A stretch of 64,000 nucleotides of DNA from Rubellimicrobium aerolatum (GTDB taxonomy: Bacteria > Pseudomonadota > Alphaproteobacteria > Rhodobacterales > Rhodobacteraceae): assembly GCF_017872975.1 (NCBI RefSeq), contig NZ_JAGGJP010000014.1:25184-89183 (forward strand). Direction: 5' to 3'. The notes beneath the pieces are model-generated. The model worked only from the letters and a program-made list of their open reading frames with translations. It was not told the DNA's origin and made no database searches. Positions 42,981-52,265 of this stretch are shown piece by piece (the stretch's first letter is position 1; the number at the start of each line of letters is the position of its first letter). A program made the position numbers and the translations under genes.

Positions 42981-44048
42981 TCAGCCCGGTGTGCCCGGGA
43001 GGTAGACGACGCCGTTCGGGCCGTCGCCGACCGGCACGGTCGCGAGGACGCCCTGGGTGGACAGGTCGATGATCGAAAGGCTGTCAGCGCGGATGTCCGT
43101 CACGAACGCGGCCGCGTCGCTCACGGCGACCCCGTGCGGGCCGTCGCCCACCGTGATCGTCGCCACGACGCGCTCGGTCGCGGTGTCGATCACGGACACC
43201 TGGTCCGACGGCTCGTCCTCGAAGCCCTCGTTGGCCACGTAGACATGGCGGCCGTCCGGCGTGGCGTGGACTTGGATCGGGCCGTTGCCGACGGGCACCT
43301 TGGCCACGACCTCCCGGGTCGCGGTGTCGATCACGGCCACCGCGTCCTCGTCTCGGAGCGAGACATAGGCCCGGCTCCCGTCCGGCAGGAAGCCCACCTG
43401 CACCGGGGCCGTGCCGACGGGGATGCGGGCCACCTCGGTCAGCGCATTGGTGTCGAGCACCGAGACGGTCCCGTCCTCGACATTGGCCACGTAGAGCTCG
43501 CCTCCCCGGGGGCTGGCGCGCAGGCCATGCGGGTAGTCGCCGGTCGGGATGGTGCCCACGACCTCCCGCGACGCGAGGTCGATCACCGACACGGTGTCGT
43601 CGCCGGCGTTCGTGACGAAGGCGCGACGGCCCGCGCCATCCGTGACCACATGGGCCGGGTGAGCGCCCACGGGGATCTCGGCCACGGGACCCGCTGCGGG
43701 CCTTGCCGCATCCAGCAGCACGAGCCGGCCCGGGGCGGCCTCGCCCGCGTCGGAGTGGTCATGGCCGTGGCCCTCGCCCTTCGGCTCGCCCACGGCCAGG
43801 AGCCAGAGGCCGTCCGGGCTGGCATCGACGTTGTGGGGCGCCACGGGGACCGGCACCGGGACGACGGCCCCCGTCGCGAGGTCGATCAGGCTCAGCGACC
43901 CGCCGCTCTGGTCGGCGGTCACGACCCGGCCGGCGAGGCCGGCGGGGCGCGTCTCCAGGCCTTGGGCCAGGCCGGGGACGGCGGTGAAGGCGCCCACGGC
44001 GAGGCCGGCCGCGGCGGCCGTCCAGGGCGACAGGGAAAAGCGTGTCAT
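42981..44048 (-). CDS. Secreted YVTN-type beta-propeller protein
   Basis: A 355-residue protein with a signal peptide (1-29) and about seven repeats of roughly 42 residues. Each repeat carries VP(V/I)G-x-GP and (V/A)YVxNxxDxxVSVIDxAT-like segments, as in YVTN/SMP30-like propellers. A loop GEGHGHDHSD is His-rich, compatible with metal binding. Such propellers occur with copper-resistance and cytochrome genes. The start at 44048 is chosen for the signal peptide; upstream sequence is not protein-like. Confidence 0.85.
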   Translation of the reverse strand: MTRFSLSPWTAAAAGLAVGAFTAVPGLAQGLETRPAGLAGRVVTADQSGGSLSLIDLATGAVVPVPVPVAPHNVDASPDGLWLLAVGEPKGEGHGHDHSDAGEAAPGRLVLLDAARPAAGPVAEIPVGAHPAHVVTDGAGRRAFVTNAGDDTVSVIDLASREVVGTIPTGDYPHGLRASPRGGELYVANVEDGTVSVLDTNALTEVARIPVGTAPVQVGFLPDGSRAYVSLRDEDAVAVIDTATREVVAKVPVGNGPIQVHATPDGRHVYVANEGFEDEPSDQVSVIDTATERVVATITVGDGPHGVAVSDAAAFVTDIRADSLSIIDLSTQGVLATVPVGDGPNGVVYLPGTPG

Positions 44049-44164
44049 GGTGGAACTCCGGTTCCGGGGTCTGAAAGGTCGGGTGGAGGGGCGGCAGCCC
44101 GACAGGGCCCTCCCTGCCGTGCCTGGGCTGCGCCGGGGCGGGGCCATGGGGCCAGCGCCGGGGA

Positions 44165-44665
44165 TCAGCCGTCGTTGCGCGTGGCCTCGGCCTGGTAGGC
44201 CCGCTCCCGCTCCGGCCAGGTGCTCTTGATGAAGGCCAGGACGGCCTCGGTCTCGGCGTCCGAGAGGACCTCGCCAAAGACCGGCATGTCGCTCTGGTAG
44301 CCCGGCACGAGGGCTCCGAGGCCATCCCGGATGATCCGGAGGAGCGCCTGGTCGGAGTGGTGCCAGGTGTGGCCCGAGGCGTCATGCGGCGGGGCCGGCA
44401 TCCGGCCATCAGGCCCGCGCACCTGCCAGTCCGGCTGGCCTTCAAGGTCTGCGCCGTGGCAGGCCGCGCACTGGGCGGCGTAGAGGTCCCGCCCGAGCTG
44501 GAGCGTGTCCGCGTCCACCGGCCGGCCAAGGACCTCGACTGGCGGGCCGGGCGGGTTCTCCGCCCATCCCTGCCGCGCCAGGAGGCCAAGGACGGCCGCC
44601 CCGCCCAGGGTCAGGATCGCCAGAGCCGCACGCCGGCCCCCCCTGGGGTCGGTCGCGAGGCTCAT
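44165..44665 (-). CDS. Class I cytochrome c
   Basis: A 166-residue protein with an N-terminal anchor or signal (about 12-32), a single haem site CAACHG near 69-74, and a distal Met in YQSDMPVFGEVLSD near 126-139. The C-terminal helix has AVLAFIKSTWP. It is located upstream of the YVTN protein in the same direction and is probably co-expressed with the copper genes as an electron carrier. Confidence 0.9.
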   Translation of the reverse strand: MSLATDPRGGRRAALAILTLGGAAVLGLLARQGWAENPPGPPVEVLGRPVDADTLQLGRDLYAAQCAACHGADLEGQPDWQVRGPDGRMPAPPHDASGHTWHHSDQALLRIIRDGLGALVPGYQSDMPVFGEVLSDAETEAVLAFIKSTWPERERAYQAEATRNDG

Positions 44666-44881
44666 CGTCCTCCTCCCTGCGGGGAAGGCCGGCCGGCCCT
44701 GGTCGTGGAGGAGGGCGTCGCCGCCGCGTCGGCGGGTCTGCCTAGCCCCGAGGTGGCCGCTCGGGCGGGTTGCCGAGAGCCGGTGCATGCTGTCATGTCG
44801 ACGTCCTGACTGGTGCCGGGCGCCCGCGTGCCGCAGGCTCCCGTGAGGGCGAAAGGCCGGCCACCGGCGCGGTGGGGCCGC

Positions 44882-45244
44882 TCAGGTCAGGACGAGGAGG
44901 CGGGGTGGAAAGGGCTCGGGCGGGTCGCTCCGGCCGCGCAGGTCGGGGGTTGGCGGGACGTCTCGCAGGGCGGAGGCCGCCAAGGCCACCCCGGGCTCGA
45001 AGCTCACGACAAGGTCGGCGAGCGCCGGAGCCACGCAGCCGATCTGGCAAAGGAGGCCGGCCTCGTCGCTCGCGCCACCCGCGCCGCAGTGATGGCAATG
45101 CACCGTCTCGACGGACGCCGCGTGGTGGGCCGTCCTGGCCGCCATGTCGAGCGCCATCGTCGTGGTGCTCGACGCCTGCGCGACCGACCACGCGGCCACC
45201 ACCGCGATCAGCAGGACGACAAGGGCACGGACCAGACTCGCCAT
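44882..45244 (-). CDS. Small exported Cys/His-containing protein (DUF2946-like)
   Basis: A 120-residue protein with an N-terminal hydrophobic segment (6-24), a VHCHHCG motif near 48-54 and a LLCQIGC motif near 64-70. It resembles small DUF2946-type proteins that accompany copper genes. Metal binding by the two Cys/His motifs is plausible but inferred. Confidence 0.65.
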   Translation of the reverse strand: MASLVRALVVLLIAVVAAWSVAQASSTTTMALDMAARTAHHAASVETVHCHHCGAGGASDEAGLLCQIGCVAPALADLVVSFEPGVALAASALRDVPPTPDLRGRSDPPEPFPPRLLVLT

Positions 45245-45427
45245 GTCGGAAGGCTAGGCTCGACAGGGGCCAGTGTCGAGGCCTCCCTTGTCGCAGACCG
45301 GTAAGGGTCGCAGCGCTCCCCGGGACCCAGGCTCAACAGGTTAGGCAATCGATGCAGAGCCCACGCCCGTGCCGCTCGGACGCATGGCCACGCACCTTTG
45401 AGGCGGCGGAGCTCGGCATCGGATCGC

Positions 45428-45865
45428 TCAAGCCAGCGGGCTCGCGATCCCTCCATGCTCCCCCTTGCAGAGCCCGTGATCGCCGAGCGTCTCGATCACG
45501 CGGCAGTCGCGGATGGTGCCGCAGGCGCACTGCTCGACCATCCGCTCCAGTTCGCCCTTGAGCGCCCGGAGGCGGGCCAGGCGGGCCTCCACCTCGGCGA
45601 GCTGCGCCCGCGCGATGGCGTCGGCCGCCGCGCAGCTCTGGTCGGGACGGTCGGCGAGGCTCAGGAGGTCGCGAATGGCGTCGAGCCCGAAGCCCAGCTC
45701 GCGGGCGTGGCGGATGAAGGCGAGCCGCCGCCGAGCCGCCTCGTCGTAAAGGCGCTGGCCGCCGACGCTCCTCCCGGCTCGCGGCAGGAGGCCTACCTCC
45801 TCGTACCAGCGGATGGTGGGCACCTTGACGCCGGTGGCCGCCCCGAGCTTGCCGATGGTGAGCAC
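45428..45865 (-). CDS. MerR-family heavy-metal regulator (ZntR/CadR/PbrR type)
   Basis: A 145-residue regulator with the N-terminal MerR HTH (TIGKLGAATGVKVPTIRWYEEVGLL) and a dimerisation helix. The metal site has Cys78 (DQSC), then CACGTIRDC with Cys113, Cys115 and Cys121, and Cys133 near the end. This Cys pattern belongs to Zn/Cd/Pb sensors rather than CueR (which has two Cys in a CxxxxxxxC loop). It is divergent from the ATPase gene, with the operator between. Confidence 0.88.
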   Translation of the reverse strand: MLTIGKLGAATGVKVPTIRWYEEVGLLPRAGRSVGGQRLYDEAARRRLAFIRHARELGFGLDAIRDLLSLADRPDQSCAAADAIARAQLAEVEARLARLRALKGELERMVEQCACGTIRDCRVIETLGDHGLCKGEHGGIASPLA

Positions 45866-45877
45866 GTGCGATCCTCC

Positions 45878-45908
45878 TTGACCCTCTAGTGACTAGAGCA
45901 ATTAGGTC
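45878..45908 (+). promoter_or_regulatory. MerR-type promoter and operator of the metal ATPase
   Basis: TTGACC (45878-45883), a 19-base spacer and TAGGTC (45903-45908), with the dyad CTCTAGTGACTAGAG (45884-45898) in the spacer. The overlong spacer with central dyad is diagnostic for MerR-family activation and closely resembles known cadA/zntA operators. Confidence 0.85.
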
Positions 45909-45969
45909 ACGATCCACGGACGACTCAAGGACCCCGGAGACGGGGCCTGGACCTGGGGAGCGTGGACAC

Positions 45970-48279
45970 ATGGTGGAGACGGTGGACGGCACGGCCGGGG
46001 CACCCGAGCGGCGCGAGTGGACGGTGACGGGCATGGACTGCGCCGCCTGCGGAGCGAAGGTGCGCGGCGCCGTGGAGCGCCTGCCCGGCGTGGCCCGGGT
46101 GGACGTGATGGTGATGGGCGAGCGGCTCACGCTCGACCTCGCCCCCGGCACCACGCCGCCCGAACGCATCGAGGGCGCGGTCAAGGCCCTGGGCTACGGC
46201 ATCGCGCCGCGCGGCGCCGCGCGGCCCAAGGGCCTGAAGGCCTTCGTCCTGCCGGGACAGGCGGCGGCCCCGGAGGCCGCGCCGGCCACAGCCGTCGGAG
46301 CCAGCCTCGACGCAGGTCACGGCCAGGCGGGGCATGTCCACCAAGCGGACGCGGGCCACGGCGCAAGCGGGCACGTCCACGATGACCCCGCCGACCGGGG
46401 CCGGCCGTGGTGGCGGACCTCCAAGGGGCAGCTCGTGATCCTCACGGGCCTGCTCCTGGCCATGGCCTGGGGCTTCGAGCTTCTGACCTCGGCCGAGACG
46501 GGCCGCTGGGCCTTCGTGCTGGCCACGCTGGTGGGGCTCACCCCCGTCGCGCGCCGCGCCTTTGCCGCTGCTCGCGCGGGCCAGCCCTTCACCATCGAGA
46601 TGCTGATGACGGTGGCGGCCCTGGGCGCGCTCGTCATCGACGCCGCCGAGGAGGCGGCGCTGGTGGTGTTCCTGTTCGCCGTGGGCGAGGTGCTGGAAGG
46701 GGTGGCGGCGAGCCGCGCCCGCGCCGGCATCCGGGCGCTCGCCGCGCTGGTGCCGAAGACGGCGCTCCTGGAGATGGGGGGCACGACGCGCGAGGTCCCG
46801 GCCGAAAGCCTCGCCATCGGCCAGGTGGTGCTCGTGCGCCCCGGCGACCGGGTGCCGGCCGACGGCACCATCCTGGAGGGCACGTCCGGCATCGACGAAA
46901 GCCCGGTGACGGGCGAAAGCGTGCCCAAGACCAAGGGCCCGGGCGAGGACGTCTACGCGGGCTCCATCAACGCCGAAGCCGCGCTGCGCGTCACCGTCAC
47001 GCGGGCGGCCGAGGACAACACCATCGCCCGCATCATCCGCCTGGTGGAGGAGGCCGAGTCGGCCCGCGCGCCCACCGAGCGCTTCATCGACCGCTTCTCC
47101 CGCGTCTACATGCCAGCGGTCTGCGCCGTGGCGCTCCTCGTCATCGTGGTCCCGCCGCTCCTGTTCGGGGAGCCCTGGGGGACGTGGGTCTATCGCGGCC
47201 TCGCGCTCCTGCTGATCGGCTGCCCCTGCGCGCTGGTGATCTCCGTGCCGGCCTCCATCGCCTCGGCGCTGGCCTCGGGGGCGCGGCGCGGCGTGCTGAT
47301 GAAGGGCGGGGCGGTGATCGAGGCGGCGGCCCGCGTGACGCGCGTGGCCTTCGACAAGACCGGCACGCTGACCGTGGGCCGGCCTGCCGTCACCGACGTG
47401 GTGCCCCTGGGCGGCACGCCCGGGGCCGAGGTGCTGGCCGTGGCCGCCGCCGTCGAGGCGGGCTCCTCCCACCCGCTCGCGCAGGCGATCCGGGCGCGGG
47501 CCGAGACGGAGGGCGTCTCCGCCTTGCCCTCGTCCGACGCCCGCGCGCTCGTGGGCCAAGGGGTCGAGGCCCGCGTCGGCGGCGCGCTCGCCTGGGTCGC
47601 CTCGCCCCGCTTCGCCGCCGAGGCGCGCGCGCTCGACGGCGACGGCCTCCGGCGGGCGAGCGCGCTCGAAGAGGAGGGCAAGACGGTGGTGGTCGCCTTC
47701 CGCGAGGGCCGGGCGCTGGGGCTCCTGGCCTTGCGGGACGAGCCGCGCCCGGACGCCGCTCGCGCCGTGGCGGAGCTGCGCCGCCTGGGCGTCTCCGCCG
47801 TCATGCTGACGGGCGACAACCGCCGCACGGCCCAGGCCATCGCGGGCGGGCTCGGGCTCGACCACGAGGCCGAGCTGATGCCGGAGGACAAGGTCGCGGC
47901 GATCCGAGCCATGACGGGTGGCGCGGGCGGTGTGATGATGGTGGGCGACGGCATCAACGACGCGCCCGCACTGGCGCAGGCCTCCGTCGGCGTCGCCATG
48001 GGTGAGGGCACCGACGTGGCGCTGGAAACGGCGGACGCCGCCGTGCTCCGCAGCCGCGTCACGGACGTGCCGGGCCTCATCCGCCTCGCCCGCGCGGCCA
48101 TGGGCAACATCCGCCAGAACGTGGCCCTCGCGCTGGGGCTCAAGGCCGTGTTCCTCGTCACCACGGTGCTGGGCGTCACCGGCCTCTGGATCGCCATCCT
48201 GGCCGACACCGGCGCCACCGTGCTCGTGACGCTGAACGCGCTCCGGCTCCTCGCCTTCGATCCGAGCCGGGAGAGGTGA
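45970..48279 (+). CDS. zntA: Zn/Cd/Pb-exporting P1B-type ATPase
   Basis: A 769-residue ATPase. One HMA domain with GMDCAACG (22-29) is followed by a His-rich linker (about 112-142: GHGQAGHVHQADAGHGASGH). The core has CPCALVISVPA, DKTGTLT, HP in SSHPLA and GDGINDAPAL. The CPC-ALVIS context with the divergent Zn/Cd/Pb-type MerR regulator favours Zn/Cd/Pb over copper. The start at 45970 is chosen because the upstream frame overlaps the operator. GGGGAG precedes it. Confidence 0.92.
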   Translation: MVETVDGTAGAPERREWTVTGMDCAACGAKVRGAVERLPGVARVDVMVMGERLTLDLAPGTTPPERIEGAVKALGYGIAPRGAARPKGLKAFVLPGQAAAPEAAPATAVGASLDAGHGQAGHVHQADAGHGASGHVHDDPADRGRPWWRTSKGQLVILTGLLLAMAWGFELLTSAETGRWAFVLATLVGLTPVARRAFAAARAGQPFTIEMLMTVAALGALVIDAAEEAALVVFLFAVGEVLEGVAASRARAGIRALAALVPKTALLEMGGTTREVPAESLAIGQVVLVRPGDRVPADGTILEGTSGIDESPVTGESVPKTKGPGEDVYAGSINAEAALRVTVTRAAEDNTIARIIRLVEEAESARAPTERFIDRFSRVYMPAVCAVALLVIVVPPLLFGEPWGTWVYRGLALLLIGCPCALVISVPASIASALASGARRGVLMKGGAVIEAAARVTRVAFDKTGTLTVGRPAVTDVVPLGGTPGAEVLAVAAAVEAGSSHPLAQAIRARAETEGVSALPSSDARALVGQGVEARVGGALAWVASPRFAAEARALDGDGLRRASALEEEGKTVVVAFREGRALGLLALRDEPRPDAARAVAELRRLGVSAVMLTGDNRRTAQAIAGGLGLDHEAELMPEDKVAAIRAMTGGAGGVMMVGDGINDAPALAQASVGVAMGEGTDVALETADAAVLRSRVTDVPGLIRLARAAMGNIRQNVALALGLKAVFLVTTVLGVTGLWIAILADTGATVLVTLNALRLLAFDPSRER

Positions 48280-48280
48280 G

Positions 48281-48847
48281 GTGCCGGACGTCGCCTTTGC
48301 CTGCCTGGAGGTGCTCGGGCTCTACTTGGCGCTCTTCGCCTCGGCCTGTGAGTGGGGCTGGCTGGCCGCCCTCGGCTTCCGGCTCGCTTTCGCGTTGGCT
48401 CTCCTTAGCCCGCTTGCCCAGACGTCCTTGCCCGCCCTTCGCCAAGTCGATCCCCTCTGGCACGAAGCAGGCGGCGCGCTCCGGGGAGTTTCCGGACATG
48501 TCCTGGCGATCATGGGCACGATGCTTGATTGGGCCGGACAGGTCACCATGGGTGCAGCCTGGCGCGTCGGGGCCGCGCAAAGCGCTCTGGGCGGCTTGGT
48601 GACCGAAGGACTTTACCGTGTGTCCCGCGACCCGGTTTTTGTGGACCAACTCCTGCTCCTTCTCGGCGTCGTATTGGCTCTGCCCTCGGTCCCGATCATG
48701 GTCGCAGCCCTTCTTTTCTGGGTGGCTGCGGGTCCCCAGATCCGGTCCGAGAAGCGTCACCTCGAAACCTGCCTGGGCGAGAGCTACCGCGCCAATCAGT
48801 CCCGGGTCGCGCGTTGGCGGGGCGCGCCTGGACGCGGACTCATCTAG
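48281..48847 (+). CDS. ICMT/PEMT-type membrane methyltransferase-like protein
   Basis: A 188-residue membrane protein from a GTG one base past the ATPase stop. The C-terminal signature GLYRVSRDPVFVDQ (about 107-120), then RSEKRHLETCLGESYRANQSRVARW, matches the isoprenylcysteine methyltransferase-like family. This fold is widespread next to metal ATPases and Dsb genes; the real substrate in bacteria is mostly unknown. Confidence 0.75.
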   Translation: MPDVAFACLEVLGLYLALFASACEWGWLAALGFRLAFALALLSPLAQTSLPALRQVDPLWHEAGGALRGVSGHVLAIMGTMLDWAGQVTMGAAWRVGAAQSALGGLVTEGLYRVSRDPVFVDQLLLLLGVVLALPSVPIMVAALLFWVAAGPQIRSEKRHLETCLGESYRANQSRVARWRGAPGRGLI

Positions 48848-48891
48848 TGCCCGCCTATGAGGCCTCCTGCTCCCGAGATTGGAACGCATCC

Positions 48892-49359
48892 ATGAACGCA
48901 CCCCCAAGGCCTTCGACGTCGGCCACGACCGGTCCTGGCCTGCCCCGGAGTCTTTATTTCGCCTGGGCCATCGCCCTGATCGCGACGCTGGGGGCGCTCT
49001 TCATCGGCGAGGTGATGGGGCAGACGCCCTGCCTGCTCTGCTGGTATCAGCGCATCGCCATGTTCCCGCTGGCCCTCCTGCTGGGCGTGGCCTGCTTCAA
49101 GGGCGATTTGGGCGTGAGGCGCTACGCCCTGCCCCTGGCCCTCGCCGGCGCGGCGGTGGCGCTCTATCACAGCGCCCTTTACCTCGGCCTGATCCCCGAG
49201 CCTGTTACGCCTTGCACGCGCACGGGCCCGTCTTGCACTGACGCGAACATGACGATCCTGGGTGGCGTGCCTCTGCCCGTGCTATCGCTCCTCGCCTTTG
49301 CCGCCATCGCCGGCTGCCTTGCGCCGTCCGGCTCTCCACGAAGGGAACCCGCTTCATGA
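48892..49359 (+). CDS. dsbB: DsbB-family disulfide bond oxidoreductase
   Basis: A 155-residue protein with four membrane segments. The first cysteine pair is in TPCLLCWYQR (about 46-49) and the second is in PCTRTGPSC (about 107-115), as in the short DsbB/BdbC family. It reoxidises a DsbA partner and passes electrons to quinone. The start at 48892 gives the expected length. It overlaps the thioredoxin-like gene by four bases, so the two are a coupled pair. Confidence 0.92.
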   Translation: MNAPPRPSTSATTGPGLPRSLYFAWAIALIATLGALFIGEVMGQTPCLLCWYQRIAMFPLALLLGVACFKGDLGVRRYALPLALAGAAVALYHSALYLGLIPEPVTPCTRTGPSCTDANMTILGGVPLPVLSLLAFAAIAGCLAPSGSPRREPAS

Positions 49360-50018
49360 ACCGCCGCGCCATCGTTCTTGGCACCGCTGCCGCCGCCCTC
49401 GCCGCCTTTGCGGGCGGGATCTGGGTCACCGACCGTCAGGGCGGGAAGACACGCGCCACCGAGGTCACGCTGCAGCCCCTCGATCCCACGATCCTGGTGC
49501 GCGCCAACTCGCCCGTTCTTGGTCCCGCCGAGGCCCCCGTGACCATTGTCGAGTTCTTCGATCCCTCCTGCGAGGCCTGCCGAGCCTTCCATCCGGTGCT
49601 CGAGCAGATTCGACGTGAGTTCCCCACGCAGGTTCGCGTCGTGATGCGTTACGCTGCCTTTCACGCGGGCTCGGACGAGGCGGTGCGCATCCTGGAGGCC
49701 GCTCGCGCGCAAGGTGTCTTCGAGCCCGTCCTGAACGCCCTTTTGGAGAGGCAGCCCGACTGGGCCCTCCACGACGGGCCGCGGCTCGACCTTGCCTGGG
49801 CCATCGCAGGCGAGGCGGGCCTCGATGTGGATGCTGGACAGGCCTACCGGCAGTTCCCGGGCGTGGTGGCGATCCTCAATCAGGACGCGGCCGACGTGGA
49901 AGTCATCGGCATCCAGCAGACGCCCACCTTCTTCATCAACGGCCAGCCCCTTGAGGAGTTCGGCCCCGAAGAGCTGAAAGAGGCCGTGCGGGCCGAGGTG
50001 GCCGCTCTTGGAACCTGA
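49356..50018 (+). CDS. DsbA/DsbG-like periplasmic thiol oxidoreductase
   Basis: A 220-residue exported protein with an N-terminal anchor or signal (about 5-25), thioredoxin fold with CEAC active site (FFDPSCEACRAFH) and cis-Pro loop QQTPTFFING near 189-198. CxxC dipeptide EA is not the oxidising PH of DsbA, so a reductase or isomerase role is possible. It is coupled to dsbB and convergent with an L,D-transpeptidase gene. DsbG-type proteins reduce the single cysteine of such transpeptidases in Escherichia coli. Confidence 0.88.
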   Translation: MNRRAIVLGTAAAALAAFAGGIWVTDRQGGKTRATEVTLQPLDPTILVRANSPVLGPAEAPVTIVEFFDPSCEACRAFHPVLEQIRREFPTQVRVVMRYAAFHAGSDEAVRILEAARAQGVFEPVLNALLERQPDWALHDGPRLDLAWAIAGEAGLDVDAGQAYRQFPGVVAILNQDAADVEVIGIQQTPTFFINGQPLEEFGPEELKEAVRAEVAALGT

Positions 50019-50027
50019 GCGATGCGC

Positions 50028-50531
50028 TCAGGGGCTGATCCACACGGGCGTGCCGTCGCGCACCATCGCGTAGATCTCCTCGATCTCGCGATTGCTGACC
50101 GCCATGCAGCCGGCGGTCCAATCGGTGCCCCGCGGCTTGTCGGGCGGGGTGCCGTGAAAGAAGATGTCGCCTCCCGGCGGGCGGCCCAGGGCGGCGGCAT
50201 AGGCCATGTCCTGGGCGTTGGGGTAGCTGATGCCGACCGACAGGTGGTACTGGCTTTTGGGGTTGCGCTTGTCGACGATGTAGAACCCTTCGGGCGTCCG
50301 GCCGTCCCCCTCCCAGCGCTTTGGCCCGACAGGGTTGCTGCCCAGATCGACACGGTGCTCGCAAATTACGGTTCTGCCGCTCAGGAGGAGCATCCGCCGC
50401 GCCGCCTTGGTGACGACGATCCCCGTCACCGGCGGGCCGTCATAGGCCAAAGACTGCGGCCGCCGCGAGCAGCCGGCCAGAACGGGCGCGGCCAAGGCGC
50501 CACCAAGAAGAACCCGTCGGGAGATCGTCAC
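50028..50531 (-). CDS. YkuD-type L,D-transpeptidase lipoprotein (Ldt 1)
   Basis: A 167-residue protein with a Tat-like N-terminus (SRRVLLGG) and a lipobox LAGC (about 18-21). The catalytic block has FFHGTPPDKPRG and TAGCMAVSNREI, with the nucleophilic Cys near 147. It forms or hydrolyses 3-3 peptidoglycan crosslinks or attaches proteins. It converges with the thioredoxin-like gene (9-base gap). The sequence is of the short YafK-like type. Confidence 0.88.
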   Translation of the reverse strand: MTISRRVLLGGALAAPVLAGCSRRPQSLAYDGPPVTGIVVTKAARRMLLLSGRTVICEHRVDLGSNPVGPKRWEGDGRTPEGFYIVDKRNPKSQYHLSVGISYPNAQDMAYAAALGRPPGGDIFFHGTPPDKPRGTDWTAGCMAVSNREIEEIYAMVRDGTPVWISP

Positions 50532-50642
50532 TGTCGCTCGTCCGGTCTGATGCCGTTTGCGCAGGATCCTACATCAAGCCGGTCGCCTGCGCGAGCCCAC
50601 GACGATGGAATCGCCAGCCGCCTGTGGCCGGCCAGCCTGCGT

Positions 50643-51935
50643 TCAGAGCAGCTCCTGCCCGGCCGCGATGTAGGGCATGGGGTTCACGGGCTCGCCGTTC
50701 AGCCGAACCTCGTAGTGAAGGTGTGGCCCGGTCGAGCGCCCTGAGTTGCCCAAATCGCCAACCCGGTCGCCGCGTGACACCCGCTGCCCCACCTCGGCGC
50801 GGATGGCGTTGAGGTGGGGGTAGAGGGTCTCATAGCCGAACTCGTGTCGCACCTTCACGACCCGCCCGTAGCCGCTCATCCAGCCCGCGAAGGTCACCTC
50901 CCCCTCCGCCGTGGCGTAGACCGGCGTGCCGATCGGCCCGGCCATGTCAACGCCCTCGTGGCGGCGCCCCCAGCGCGGCCCGAAGCCGGAGGTGTAGCGG
51001 AAGGCGTCCCGCAACGGCATCGCAAGTGGCACGCGATCGACCACCACACGGTAAAGGTTGAGCTCGTCGAGCCGGTCGAGGATCCGGTTGGCGCGGAGCG
51101 ACTCGTCCGCGTGCTTCGGCGCGCCCATCGTGGAGAGCTGGATGGGCACGAGCGCCCCCGCAGGGTCCGAGCCGTCCCGGACGGTGTCCCGCAACGTTTC
51201 CAGATCGAGCCCGGCGGTTTGGAACATCTCGTCGAGCGGCTCGACCGAGATGGTCAGCGCGTCCTCGAGCTGCTGGAAGATCTCGCTGTTGCGGTCCTCG
51301 GCCATGCGAAGCGCGAGGTCGAGCTCTTCGGCGAGCCGGGTGGCTTGCTCCGCCTCGCCAGCGAGCCGGTCACGATCGGCGGTGGTTTCCGCCAAGGCGG
51401 CGCTCGCAAAATCGAGCATGGCGGCGATCGCCTCGACCTCGCCAGTCGCGGCGCTTTTCTGGGTGGTGAGCACAGCCACCTCGTCCCGGGCGGCTTCGCG
51501 CTCCCGGATGGTGCGGCTCAGGGCGGCCTGGACCGCATCGAGCCCGATCGCGAGTTCGCGGGCTCGTTCTTCCGAGGTCAGCAACTCGCCCTGCAAGGTC
51601 GCCACCTGATCGAGGGCGGCCGTGAAGCGCTCCTGGGCCGCAACCGCCTCCGCCGCGCGCCGGTCGCGCTCGTCGGCGGCCGCGTTCAGGCGGTCCTCGT
51701 AGACCATCCTGTCCCGCGCGGCCTGGGAACGGACGTTCCCGGCCCCGATCGAGTCCAAGAGCAGAACGGCCGTCGCGGTGGCCGACCAGGCGAGGAAGGC
51801 GCCTGTAGCCGCCCACGTCATGCCCTGCATTGCCGGCGTGACCCGAACGAAGCGGGTGTGATCCCCGGATCGGATGAACAGGCGCCGCTCGGGGAAGAGG
51901 CGTTCCAAGCTGGCGCTCAGGCGCTGTCTCACCAT
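50643..51935 (-). CDS. M23-family metallopeptidase with coiled coil
   Basis: A 430-residue protein: N-terminal cytoplasmic part, membrane segment about 38-62, long coiled coil (about 75-235), and C-terminal M23 LytM domain. The LytM domain has HEGVDMAGP, GYGRVVKVRHE and TGPHLHYEV. The visible zinc residues H..D and HLH indicate an active enzyme rather than a degenerate activator. It likely cleaves peptide crosslinks during growth. It is next to two crosslinking-enzyme genes. Confidence 0.92.
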   Translation of the reverse strand: MVRQRLSASLERLFPERRLFIRSGDHTRFVRVTPAMQGMTWAATGAFLAWSATATAVLLLDSIGAGNVRSQAARDRMVYEDRLNAAADERDRRAAEAVAAQERFTAALDQVATLQGELLTSEERARELAIGLDAVQAALSRTIREREAARDEVAVLTTQKSAATGEVEAIAAMLDFASAALAETTADRDRLAGEAEQATRLAEELDLALRMAEDRNSEIFQQLEDALTISVEPLDEMFQTAGLDLETLRDTVRDGSDPAGALVPIQLSTMGAPKHADESLRANRILDRLDELNLYRVVVDRVPLAMPLRDAFRYTSGFGPRWGRRHEGVDMAGPIGTPVYATAEGEVTFAGWMSGYGRVVKVRHEFGYETLYPHLNAIRAEVGQRVSRGDRVGDLGNSGRSTGPHLHYEVRLNGEPVNPMPYIAAGQELL

Positions 51936-52265
51936 CGAAGTATGATCCCGTTCAGTTTTGATTGCTTCCGGCCTCCGCCCGCTCTGGCGGTAGCGGCAGC
52001 GGCATGCGCCCGCAACAGGGGCCGGGCTGCGAACCGGGGGAGCCTAACGATCCCGGCAGGAAACCGCCGCCGGCAGCCTCAAAGGAAAGGTCGGTGGCCT
52101 GCTGCGGCTGACAGCCGTTTCCAAGCTCGTGGTCGTTTGCCCAACGCACCCCAAGCAGGCTCCTGGCCCGGATGCCTCCGCATCAAGGACCATCCTTTCC
52201 GCGACGAAATGCCTCTTGAACCTCCAGTCGCTTGAGGTCTTACGTCGAGGGCTGTTCGAGCTTAG
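51936..52265. other. Intergenic region without a recognisable gene
   Basis: About 330 bases between divergent genes; no ORF with protein-like composition and no strong dyad. It presumably holds the promoters of the M23 gene and the Sco/PCuAC operon. Confidence 0.5.
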
